A DNA stretch of 64,000 nt, taken from contig JAXHVL010000133.1 in assembly GCA_034189225.1 (NCBI GenBank), forward strand, positions 1 to 64,000, given 5' to 3'. The notes under the pieces are model-generated. The model had not been told where the DNA came from, did no database searches, and saw only the letters and a program-made list of their open reading frames with translations. This document shows, piece by piece, positions 1 through 7,648 of this stretch. Numbering within the stretch: position 1 is the stretch's first letter; each line of letters opens with the position of its first letter. A program made the translations under genes and the position numbers. This DNA comes from JAXHTY01 sp034189225. GTDB lineage: Bacteria > Desulfobacterota > Desulfobacteria > Desulfobacterales > Desulfosudaceae.

Positions 1-445
1 TCGCCCGATCAGAGTGCGAACACAAGGTTCGCCCCTACAAATGATTCCTCGAGAGTAAGATAGACACGCCGCATCTTGAACTTTTTACTTTGCCGTCGGC
101 AAGCGACTTTTTAAGAGACCATCTTCATTTGGGCGAGCAAAGAAAAGTATGAATGAAAAATGGGTTGGGATAATCCAAATCGAAATCGGGATCGCTATCC
201 CGCTTATTTCACGAGTCGATTTGGGCGCAGCTGCAAGGCGGCCGATATGAAGCTGTAGTAATCTACCGCGAATATGGGCCAACGCCGCAGATGCGGCCAA
301 GGCGGCTCGCCCGAAGGGTGAAATTTTTTGATATTTGCAATTTTGAAATGACTATAAAAAACAACATATGGCGTTGAAATAATGCCATAAAATAATATTA
401 ATCAAAAATTTCATGAAATATACGGGCTATCGGGAGCGAAGAGAT
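1..445. other. Gene-free repeat-rich stretch
   Basis: No gene is supported here. The first 40 bases resemble the GTAGGGGC-type palindromic repeats seen again near 42.35 kb and 49.64 kb (inverted, ending cgcccctac). Bases about 66-123 are a diverged 3-prime fragment of the family-A element (compare 2774-2929), ending in gaccatc. Around 190-215 a stretch of cgat/gatcg triplets resembles the C-terminal coding tail of S23-type four-helix-bundle genes. The rest is A/T-rich with no recognisable signal. Confidence 0.6.
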
Positions 446-645
446 ATGGCGCTTGGACACGAGAAACTGGATGTCTATCGTCTTTCGATAGGCTACGTTG
501 CATGAGTTTACGAGAAGGCCGACAGCCTGAACTCGACCGGATGGCTGCGATGTTCAGCCGTCTCGGCGGAAGAGGCAACCAAGTTCGAGAGGATTAAGCG
601 GCCTACAGCGTCGATTCCGATCCCGATAGCGATTTCGATTCCGAA
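446..645 (+). pseudogene. Degraded four-helix-bundle (S23-type) gene
   Basis: Translation from the ATG at 446 gives MALGHEKLDVYRLSIGYVA, a typical opening of the bacterial four-helix-bundle family first found in 23S rRNA intervening sequences. A TGA then interrupts it at the position where relatives usually have Trp (next residues VYEKADSLN). The reading jumps to another frame for MAAMFSRLGGRGNQVRED, which looks like the family's C-terminal helix. Family members are about 120 residues, so the middle has been deleted and the frame lost. The Ser-Asp-Pro-Asp-rich tail is still visible in the cgat-rich bases to 645. The family's function is not established. It stands alone, with no rRNA nearby. 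Confidence 0.6.
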
Positions 646-770
646 GAAAGAAAATCCCAACAAACGGATGTACTGGCCCCTCAGCGGTCGGGGGTTTACT
701 GTGCTTTTGTTTTGTTTTACAATGAAATGTATTATTTCATGAATTCAGGATAACCCAGAGGAATGCCTAC

Positions 771-2468
771 GTGAAAAACCTGACCCCTTCCCAGAAGGCC
801 CGGTTTGCCATCAGTTCGTTTAAAACCATTGCCAAGGCCATGGCGCTTCGGGGCTTTTATCGCCCGTCCGGCCGAATGGGCCGCCAGCTCGGGGACTATC
901 TGCTGACCCTTAGCCCGGAAATCTACGGCAGCATGAACGATTCCAAAGTGGTGGAGCTCAACGGCCTTGAGTATGTCATCGACCGCCTTCCCTGCGGCAT
1001 TGACGAGTGCACCCGTATTACTCTCACCGACGAAGACCGTTTCGGGGACCACGTGTTCGAGCGGATTGTGCCCCGCAAGCGACGGCGTGTGTGCTACCGG
1101 ATCGACGAAAACGAGGTGTGCTTCATTGTCACGCGGGGGTTGAGCGAAATATACGATATTATGACCCATCTTTCGTTTCTGAATATCGAGGCCGGCAAAA
1201 TCCAGCGGCACATGACCGATGACGACGGCAATATGACCGGGGAATGGCGAAAGCTGGAATCTCATGTCCCGAAAGTCGACGATCTCACGGGACAGGCGCT
1301 GGATCAGGCCCTGTGGAATTTGAGCCTGATACTGGGGCGGTCCTACCAGGAGACGCTGCAGACCTACGAAAACCTGGAAAAGGGAAGGGCCGAGGGCAAC
1401 AGCAACAGCGGCCTTTTCCGTCTGGTTCACAACCTTGGCAAAAGGGTGAGCCGTGAAAAGGAGGCTTCTGAAAATGCCCTGACCGTTTACATGACACCCT
1501 CGCTGATGAATGCAATCGCCCATCAGCAACATGGCGAGCAATGGGCCGCCGGTTTAAAGTCCCGGTTACGGGCGCTGGGGCTGGCGGAGCGGCCGCTTCA
1601 CGTGATCAGTGCCAATCTTCACAGCGTTGTGAACCTGCTTTACGGTCACGCGGCCGCAAAAACCTGCAAGGACCTCGCCGGTAATCAGATTGACGACCTT
1701 TATAGCTTTATCGGGTGCATTCGCAATCAAGGGGATACGGTGCTTTCATTTGCCCGGGGACACGGGATGACGCAATACCTCGACGAATCGGGATCTCACA
1801 TAGATTGCCAGATCATTGATACCGACGGACTCGCAAACCTGCCGCAGCATCAGGATCATGGGCTCGATTTTTCCCGTATTCAAACGGAAAGGCCGGTGCT
1901 GCTGGTCATGGACTATGCCTTTGGTGCCCAGGCTTTTGAGGTGATGGACTGTTTGCTGAACCCTGAAGTGGTGGCCGAAGCTGAACCGCCCCTGGCATTG
2001 AACATCCGGTCCATTTCGGTGATGGGCAAGGCGGGGATTCTCACCGGCGGCAAGGGGGATGTCATGCTGGCCACGGCCCATGTGATCGAGGGCACCTCGG
2101 ACAACTACATGTGCTGCAATGACCTGACCGAAGATGATTTTGAACCGGATATTCCCGTGCATACCGGGCCCATGATCACGGTGCTGGGAACTTCGCTTCA
2201 GAACAAGGATCTTCTGAACCGGTTTCAGGAAAGCTGGGGCACCATCGGTCTGGAAATGGAAGGCGGCCATTACCAGAAGGCCATCAGCGCCGCCATTATC
2301 AAGGGCCATCTGCCGAGTGATATTTGCGTCCGCTATGCCTATTATGCATCGGATAATCCCCTGCAGAGCGGCCAGACCCTGGCTGCCGGTGAAATGGGGC
2401 CCGAGGGCATTCGGCCGACTTACATGGTCACCAAGGCGATTCTTCATAAGATTCTGAATTCAGGATGA
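771..2468 (+). CDS. Uncharacterised 565-aa protein, nucleoside-phosphorylase-like C-terminus
   Basis: I do not recognise a named family with certainty. The GTG start at 771 is supported by a GAGGAA ribosome site 8 bases upstream and absence of an in-frame ATG nearby. There is no signal peptide or membrane segment. The N-terminal ~230 residues are charged and mostly helical. The C-terminal ~200 residues hold a run of small-residue loops (ISVMGKAGILTGGKGD at ~420, then GLEMEGGHYQKAI and YYASDNPLQSGQTLA at ~495-535). These recall the Glu-containing nucleoside-binding loop and the Ser/Asp loop of nucleoside phosphorylases and AMP nucleosidases. A role in nucleotide salvage or signalling is inference only. 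The gene is monocistronic and flanked by repeats on both sides. Confidence 0.55.
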   Translation: MKNLTPSQKARFAISSFKTIAKAMALRGFYRPSGRMGRQLGDYLLTLSPEIYGSMNDSKVVELNGLEYVIDRLPCGIDECTRITLTDEDRFGDHVFERIVPRKRRRVCYRIDENEVCFIVTRGLSEIYDIMTHLSFLNIEAGKIQRHMTDDDGNMTGEWRKLESHVPKVDDLTGQALDQALWNLSLILGRSYQETLQTYENLEKGRAEGNSNSGLFRLVHNLGKRVSREKEASENALTVYMTPSLMNAIAHQQHGEQWAAGLKSRLRALGLAERPLHVISANLHSVVNLLYGHAAAKTCKDLAGNQIDDLYSFIGCIRNQGDTVLSFARGHGMTQYLDESGSHIDCQIIDTDGLANLPQHQDHGLDFSRIQTERPVLLVMDYAFGAQAFEVMDCLLNPEVVAEAEPPLALNIRSISVMGKAGILTGGKGDVMLATAHVIEGTSDNYMCCNDLTEDDFEPDIPVHTGPMITVLGTSLQNKDLLNRFQESWGTIGLEMEGGHYQKAISAAIIKGHLPSDICVRYAYYASDNPLQSGQTLAAGEMGPEGIRPTYMVTKAILHKILNSG

Positions 2469-2556
2469 GACTTCCAAGGAACTTGATCTGCCAATTTATT
2501 GTAACCATATCAATTTTATGCAATTTTTTAGTTTATTGCCAGGTTTTTCAGTCTGC

Positions 2557-2773
2557 CGAAACAACTGAACAGCAACACGTGCCCCGCCCCTTGCAGCGCA
2601 GCCGAGCAGGGGCGGTTTTTTCGGAAGACGCGGGCAGACTGTTTGAGCAGACGAGGTTTAATGCATCTGCACAAAATGACAGGCGAGTTTCTGCCCGCGC
2701 CGGAAAAAGCGTCCCTGCGAGGGAAGCCGAAGGCCAAGCTGCGGGGCGCCCTTTCTTTTGCATACTTTTCTTT
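2557..2773 (+). repeat. Composite repeat E (copy 1)
   Basis: A ~215-bp non-coding sequence whose inverted counterpart lies at 6903-7103. Shorter pieces recur near 34.89, 39.08 and 50.91 kb. It contains the string aacagcaacacgtgccccgc and a GC-rich imperfect inverted repeat around cagcgcagccgagcagg. A family-A element is inserted at its 3-prime border; the E/F sequence resumes after it. Apparent ORFs over it (for example 2465-2863) are products of the repeat, not genes. Confidence 0.75.
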
Positions 2774-2929
2774 GACGGCTTCGTAAAAAGTCCAATATCT
2801 GTGTTGCGCTGCATCTCTCGTCATTGCGGCGTACGCCAAGTACGCCTCATTCCTCGGGATTGATAGGGCTGCGCCGTATCTTGAACTTTTTACTTTGCCG
2901 TCCCAAAATTGACTTTTTACGGGACCATC
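2774..2929 (+). mobile_element. MITE family A, copy 1 (156 bp)
   Basis: The element starts GACGGCTTCGTAAAAAGTC and ends GACTTTTTACGGGACCATC, imperfect terminal inverted repeats of about 19 bp. It is bounded by an exact 6-bp duplication TTCTTT (2768-2773 and 2930-2935). The interior carries a conserved gcggcgtacgccaagtacgc core. Full copies of the same 156-bp length occur at 21697-21852 and, inverted, at 52397-52552. It encodes no protein, so it would need a transposase supplied elsewhere. Confidence 0.85.
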
Positions 2930-2944
2930 TTCTTTGGGCGAGCA

Positions 2945-3064
2945 AAGAAAAGTATGAATGAAAAATTGGTTGTTTAAAGTAATCACGATAAAAAAGTCGA
3001 TCCAAGCGCACGTTCCTTTCTGCAAAAACGCCGCGCGTGGCGCTGGAAGCTTTTTACGAAGCCG
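2945..3064 (+). repeat. Composite repeat F (copy 1)
   Basis: Sequence with the string ttggttgtttaaagtaatca, followed by an A-rich stretch, ccaagcg and the ending gctttttacgaagccgtc. An inverted copy occupies 6791-6905 and directly abuts repeat E there, showing that E and F form one composite unit. The terminal piece (gcaaaaacgccgcg to gaagccgtc) recurs at 4623-4669, 52832-52872 and inverted near 55.39-55.44 kb. Confidence 0.7.
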
Positions 3065-3066
3065 TC

Positions 3067-3314
3067 ATTATTTGGTAAATGAAACCGATGGCATTGGAAA
3101 GATTGCCCAAAAGTATGTGCGCATGGAATTCGCCCGGGGCCGTTGGGTGATCGAGAGGATAGACGACGCTCATACGCGGCTGACGTACACCATCTGCGCG
3201 GACATGGGCGGCAATCTTCCCCAATGGGTGGTGGATGTCTTTCTGGCGGAACGCCCTTACGAAAGGATGAAGAACCTCCGCCAGTTCGTCACCCTGCCCA
3301 AGTATCAGCCGTGA
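3067..3314 (+). pseudogene. START-domain protein, C-terminal fragment
   Basis: The reading frame to the TGA at 3314 encodes about 82 residues including YVRMEFARGRWVIERIDD, ICADMGGNLPQWVVD and ERMKNLRQFV. This is the pattern of the last strands and C-terminal helix of START/polyketide-cyclase-like lipid-binding proteins, which are normally ~200 residues or more. The N-terminal two thirds are missing: upstream sequence is repeat F, and the in-frame ATG at 2958 lies inside that repeat. I read this as a gene beheaded by repeat insertion or recombination. Expression is unlikely. Confidence 0.6.
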
Positions 3315-3330
3315 TTTACTCCGGCCTGAT

Positions 3331-4392
3331 TTACTCCGGCAGCGGCATGGACGCAAAGGCCGGGTAGGTCAGGCTGCCGAAATAGAGGGTGTCGCCGGCC
3401 TGTTCAACACTGGTTATGGGATGAAAGCTGTCCGCCCCTTTATGCTGAAGGTTGTGAGTCACTGTTCCGTCCATCCCCAGACCCAGTGCAAAGGCATGGG
3501 CCGCGGGCTGGGGCTGAAGCACTTTGGGTATACGCCAGGACATTTTCCGGAGCAAAGGATATTCTGAGATGGCGTCCAACAGGGCGTTGCGGGGCGAGAA
3601 CAGTGCAACCCAGTATGTATCTCTGCCGTCACATGAGATGCCGTCGGGAATGCCGGGCAGATTGTCAAAGAAAACATCGTGTGTTCCGGCTTTTTCGCTT
3701 TTCAGCCAGTAGCGAAGGACATTGTAGCTGCCGGTCTGGGTCACCAGCACGTAATCGCCTTTCGGGCTCACGGCAACGCCGTTGGCAAACTGAAGGCCGT
3801 CCATCAGCACAGTGGTGGTGCCGTTGTTAAGGTCATACCGCAAAAGGCGGCCATGTCCACCGTGCTCGAGCACGTCGTCCCGGGCTTTTTCGGCCGGGCC
3901 AAACTTGGAAGAAGCGTCGCTGAAATAGATATTGCCGTCTTCGGCCGCATCCACATCATCGGTGAACCCGAAGGCCAGGCCTTCGGCCGATGTGGTCAGC
4001 ACCGACAGGGTGCCCTCGGAATCCATCAGCAGCAGGCCCTTGTAACCGTCGGCAATGATCAGGTTGCCCGCCGAATCAAAATCAAGGCCAAGGGGCCGGC
4101 CGCCGGTATCGGCCAGTTCTTTCGGGTTCTCTCCCTGCGCATCGAATCGCACGATGCGGCCGTCTTCATACCCCACGTAGATGCGGCCCGTGTCATCAAC
4201 CGCTACATCCTCCGGGCCCGTGCCCACATCCCGTCCATGTATGGTAACCGAGGCAAGTTTGTCGTTGAGCGCATAGCGGCCCTCCAGCTCCGGTGCTTCC
4301 GCCGCCTTCCACGCCACCGGATCAATGGGAACGGGCCAGAACAGAAAATAAAGAACCACCGCCACCACAATCGCCACTATGCCTTTGCACAT
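3331..4392 (-). CDS. SMP-30/strictosidine-synthase-like beta-propeller protein
   Basis: A 353-residue protein with an N-terminal hydrophobic segment (residues ~4-20, IVAIVVAVVLYFLFWPVP) that would anchor it to the membrane with the propeller outside. Repeated blades are visible (GRIYVGYEDGRIVRFD, GNLIIADGYKGLLLMD, GDYVLVTQTGSYNVLRYW). The loop FDNLPGIPDGISCDGRDTYW is characteristic of the strictosidine synthase/APMAP branch of the SMP-30/gluconolactonase group. Family members are metal-dependent lactonases or arylesterases; the substrate here is unknown. Start is the ATG at 4392 with AAGGAGG seven bases upstream. Its neighbour typA is on the same strand but more than 300 bp upstream, so it is probably transcribed alone. 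Confidence 0.8.
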   Translation of the reverse strand: MCKGIVAIVVAVVLYFLFWPVPIDPVAWKAAEAPELEGRYALNDKLASVTIHGRDVGTGPEDVAVDDTGRIYVGYEDGRIVRFDAQGENPKELADTGGRPLGLDFDSAGNLIIADGYKGLLLMDSEGTLSVLTTSAEGLAFGFTDDVDAAEDGNIYFSDASSKFGPAEKARDDVLEHGGHGRLLRYDLNNGTTTVLMDGLQFANGVAVSPKGDYVLVTQTGSYNVLRYWLKSEKAGTHDVFFDNLPGIPDGISCDGRDTYWVALFSPRNALLDAISEYPLLRKMSWRIPKVLQPQPAAHAFALGLGMDGTVTHNLQHKGADSFHPITSVEQAGDTLYFGSLTYPAFASMPLPE

Positions 4393-4736
4393 GCGACTGC
4401 CTCCTTGGTTTGCGTTTTAATGAGATATTTCAGTAATTCTGATACATTGATTCTTTCTTCATAATCTTCATGTGCTTCATGGTCAGAAAATATGACTTCC
4501 AAGGAACTTGTTTTTTTGTGGAAGGCTAAAGCCTTCCGTTACATGAATTGAGGCCATTATCGAATCAGGGGATATTACCTCGGTTTGTGTAGCGGAGGTC
4601 TTTAGACCTCCATAAGTTACTTCCTGCAAAAACACCGCGACGGGGTTGGAAGCTATTTACGAAGCCATCGTATGATATCTATAGCAAGTCCTGAATGGTG
4701 TGTCAACATGGCGCCGAATTACGCAACACCGCAGCA
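4393..4736. other. Intergenic stretch with repeat G
   Basis: No gene. The right half is repeat G (4496-4669). The motif gacttccaaggaacttg at its left border also occurs at 2468, 52700 and, inverted, 55521, so it is a small dispersed motif in its own right. No convincing terminator was seen downstream of typA. Confidence 0.6.
4496..4669 (+). repeat. Repeat G (copy 1)
   Basis: A 174-bp sequence nearly identical to 52701-52872, about 48 kb away. It contains two short hairpins (ggaaggctaaagccttcc and ggaggtctttagacctcc) around the string gtgtagcgga, and ends in the repeat-F terminus gaagcc(a/g)tc. A related hairpin with gtgtagcggaagccttcagg lies near 62.35 kb. It is non-coding. Confidence 0.8.
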
Positions 4737-6569
4737 TCACGCCGCTGCCCCCCTTTTTTCTGTGACCTTGCGGCCGTGGGCGGAGAGAATGGTTTTGCGC
4801 AGGCGAATGGTGCGGGGGGTGACCTCGATCATCTCGTCATTGCCGATGAACTGGATGGCTTTTTCCAGGGTCATGGGCAATACCGGTGTCAGGACCACGG
4901 CGTCGTCTTTGCCCGAGGCCCGCATATTGGTGAGCTGCTTGGTTTTGCAGGGGTTGACGTTCAAATCGTTACCGCGGCTGTGTTCGCCCACAATAACCCC
5001 TTCGTATACGTCGTCACCGGGGTTTACAAAAAGCCGGCCCCGGGCTTCCAGGTTAAAAAGGGCAAAGGGCACGGCCCGGCCATGGCGGTCGGACACCAGG
5101 CTGCCGGTGAACCGGCCGGGAAAATCCCCCCGGTAAGGCTGATACCCCGCAAAAGATGCGTTCATGATACCTGTGCCGTGGGTGTCGGTGAGAAATTCGT
5201 CCCGATACCCGATCAGGGCCCGTGCGGGAATGGAAAACTCAAGCCGCACCCGGTCGTTGTCCTGGTGTTCCATGCGGACCAGCTCGCCCTTTTTTTTGAG
5301 CAGCTTTTCGGTCACTGTGCCGCTATATGCGCTTTCACAGTCGATCAGCAGGTTTTCAACAGGTTCAAGTTTTTTACCGTTTTCATACCGAAAGATGACC
5401 TGGGGGCGGCCGACACAGAGCTCAAATCCTTCCCTGCGCATGGTCTCGATCAGAATGGCCATCTGAAATTCGCCCCGGCCTTTGACAATAAAGGTTTCTT
5501 TGTCGTCGGATGTTTCCACCTGGATGGAGACATTCATGAGGCTTTCCTTGATGAGCCGGGCATGAATTTTACTGGCCTGGACCCACTTGCCCTCTTTTCC
5601 GGCAAAGGGCGACGTGTTGTGGGTAAAGTTCATGAAGACCGTGGGCTCGTCCACCGTTATCCGGGGCAGGGGGGTGGGATGGTCCGCCGTGCAGATGGTA
5701 TCGCCGATGTGAACATCTTCGATGCCGGCCAGGACAATGATGTCCCCGGCTGAGGCTTCGACCGTATCCTTCTGTTCAATACCCCGGTATTCCTGGAGTT
5801 TGGAGACTTTCAGGGGAAGTTGGGCCCCGTTTTCCTTGATGCAGACCAAGTCTTTTCTGGACGCCACCGCCCCGTTGACCACCTTGCCGATGGCCAGCCT
5901 GCCCAGGTAATCGGAATATCCCAGGTCCGACACCAGCATCTGAAAGGGGGCATCCGGATCGGACACAGGGGCCGGGATTTCATCGACAATCATATCCAGC
6001 AGCAGGTGCAGGTTTTCTCCAGTAACAGAGGGGTCGGTCATGGCGATCCCCTGCCGGCCTATGGCGTATACAAGCGGGAATTCAATTTGTTCGTCAGAGG
6101 CGCCAAGGTCGATGAGCAGATCGTAGATTTCATCCAGCACTTCCGCGGGCCGGGCATCGCTCCGGTCGATTTTGTTGATGGCCACGATGATTTTAAGGTT
6201 TTGCTTCAGGGCCTTGTCCAGCACAAACCGGGTCTGGGGCAGAGGCCCTTCGGAAGCGTCCACCAGCAGAATCGCACCGTCCGCCATGGACAGGGCCCGC
6301 TCCACTTCGCCGCCGAAATCGGCATGGCCTGGTGTGTCAATGATGTTGATTTTGGTGTGCCGCCAGTTGATGGAGCAGTTCTTGGCGGCAATGGTGATGC
6401 CCCGTTCCCGCTCCAGGTCGATATTGTCCATGAGCCGTTCATCAACGGCCTGCCCCTCACGGAACAGCCCGCTCTGCCTGAACATGGCATCCACCAGCGT
6501 GGTCTTGCCATGGTCCACATGGGCGATGATGGCGATGTTTCTTATTGCGGTATTGCGTGTTTCGTTCAT
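4737..6569 (-). CDS. typA: GTP-binding protein TypA/BipA
   Basis: A 610-residue translational GTPase of the usual family length. The GTPase domain shows the P-loop IIAHVDHGKTTL (residues ~13-24), the switch I element ERERGITI, DTPGHADFGGEVER (switch II) and NKIDR (G4). Domains related to EF-G domains II, III and V follow, then the TypA-specific C-terminal domain (GTGIMNASFAGYQPYRGDFP). TypA binds ribosomes and acts in 50S assembly, often under stress or low temperature. The start at 6569 has only a weak ribosome site, but the alignment begins correctly (NIAIIAHVDHG soon after). It is monocistronic. Confidence 0.97.
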   Translation of the reverse strand: MNETRNTAIRNIAIIAHVDHGKTTLVDAMFRQSGLFREGQAVDERLMDNIDLERERGITIAAKNCSINWRHTKINIIDTPGHADFGGEVERALSMADGAILLVDASEGPLPQTRFVLDKALKQNLKIIVAINKIDRSDARPAEVLDEIYDLLIDLGASDEQIEFPLVYAIGRQGIAMTDPSVTGENLHLLLDMIVDEIPAPVSDPDAPFQMLVSDLGYSDYLGRLAIGKVVNGAVASRKDLVCIKENGAQLPLKVSKLQEYRGIEQKDTVEASAGDIIVLAGIEDVHIGDTICTADHPTPLPRITVDEPTVFMNFTHNTSPFAGKEGKWVQASKIHARLIKESLMNVSIQVETSDDKETFIVKGRGEFQMAILIETMRREGFELCVGRPQVIFRYENGKKLEPVENLLIDCESAYSGTVTEKLLKKKGELVRMEHQDNDRVRLEFSIPARALIGYRDEFLTDTHGTGIMNASFAGYQPYRGDFPGRFTGSLVSDRHGRAVPFALFNLEARGRLFVNPGDDVYEGVIVGEHSRGNDLNVNPCKTKQLTNMRASGKDDAVVLTPVLPMTLEKAIQFIGNDEMIEVTPRTIRLRKTILSAHGRKVTEKRGAAA

Positions 6570-6674
6570 GTTGCCTGTTTTACCTTTACATTTAACGGTC
6601 GATCCGTGAGCGTCGGTACCTCAGCCCTATTCTTCAGGCCTGATTTTTCAAAAATGATAATGATAAGGTCTAAA

Positions 6675-6702
6675 AAACCCGCCGTGCCGGCACGGCGGGT
6701 TT
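6675..6702 (-). terminator. Orphan rho-independent terminator
   Basis: A perfect 14-bp palindromic stem (aaacccgccgtgcc/ggcacggcgggttt) followed on the minus strand by six T residues (6677-6672). It would end minus-strand transcription arriving from the right. Nothing to the right except repeats lies within about 900 bp, so the gene it served has probably been lost. Confidence 0.75.
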
Positions 6703-6790
6703 CTATAAATACTTTTGAAATGACCCTTTTTATATAAACACATCACCATACCAGAAAAATTAAAATTAAGCAAATTCTTTAACAATGCTG

Positions 6791-7103
6791 TCCTTGTAAA
6801 AAGTTTCCAGCGCCATGCGCGGCGTTTTCACAGAAAGTAAAGTACGCTTGGATCGTGTTTTTTACGGTGATTACTTTAAACAACCAATTATTCATTCATA
6901 GAAGAAGAAAAGTATGCAAAAGAAAGGGCGCCCCGCAGCTTCGGCTACCCTCGCAGGAACGATTTTTTCGGCGCGGGCAGAAACTCGCCTGTCTTGTCGT
7001 GCAGATGCACTAAACCTCGTCTGCTCAGACAATCTGCCCGCTTCTTTCAAAAAAACCGTCCCTGCTCGGCTTCGCTGCAAGGGGCTGGGCACGTGTTGTT
7101 GTT
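6791..7103 (-). repeat. Composite repeat F+E, inverted copy without MITE
   Basis: Inverted copy of the E/F composite seen at 2557-3064. F (6791-6905) and E (6903-7103) are joined directly, while in copy 1 the 156-bp family-A element sits between them. The junction here is slightly shortened, with local differences. ORFs called across it are repeat products. Confidence 0.75.
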
Positions 7104-7648
7104 TACCGGTTCCCACGCTGGAGCGTGGGAACCAGGGGGAATTATCTATCGCCAAGCCCGCTCTTGTCATTCTTTGCGGGCTTTGCGTCTTTGCGAGAGT
7201 CAAAAACAATTGGCCACGAAGGACACGAAGAAATCGTCAAAATCAATTGACATATGCTAGGCGGCTTTGATATAGGTATTTTTTATTCAGTCAATAAAAC
7301 CTGGTCCTCTGGGCCAGGTCATAGAGTAAAGGCTATGCCGGTAAGGACGAAAGCACGAAATTCGAAATTAGAAATTCGAAACAAATCCGAATACCAAGTG
7401 TTCCAATGATCAAAACAGATACCGGAGTGTTCCGGGGCATCAACGCGATGCATTTATCTTCGTGCCCTTCGTGCTCTTCGTGGTAATCAACTCCAGACAA
7501 TTGAACCACGAAGTTCACGAAGGACACGAAGGGTGAGTTCAGACTGTAAACAATCCCCTTTATAGGGGTAATCAAAGCCGGCCCCTCTGGGGTCGGATGT
7601 TTACATACGCACATCCATATATTGCCGCACGGCAGGGGAAGGTCTGCA
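7104..7648. other. Repeat-rich leader upstream of the giant gene
   Basis: No gene. It contains a hairpin tcccacgctggagcgtggga (7108-7129, related to 37825-37850 and ~52160), tandem CACGAAG-type repeats on both strands (about 7212-7232 and 7455-7535), and a palindrome cctggtcctctgggccagg (7301-7319). A GGGGAAGG ribosome site precedes the ATG at 7649. No clear sigma-70 promoter was found. Confidence 0.6.

Noticed and set aside
2465..2863. 132-aa ORF after the first large gene
   Set aside because: Its sequence is repeat E plus MITE A; the same peptide pieces recur at other repeat copies.
4393..4736. Rho-independent terminator for typA
   Set aside because: Short hairpins here belong to repeat G and are not followed by T runs on the minus strand.
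7104..7648. CRISPR array
   Set aside because: Repeats are irregular palindromes without uniform spacing or unique spacers; no cas genes.
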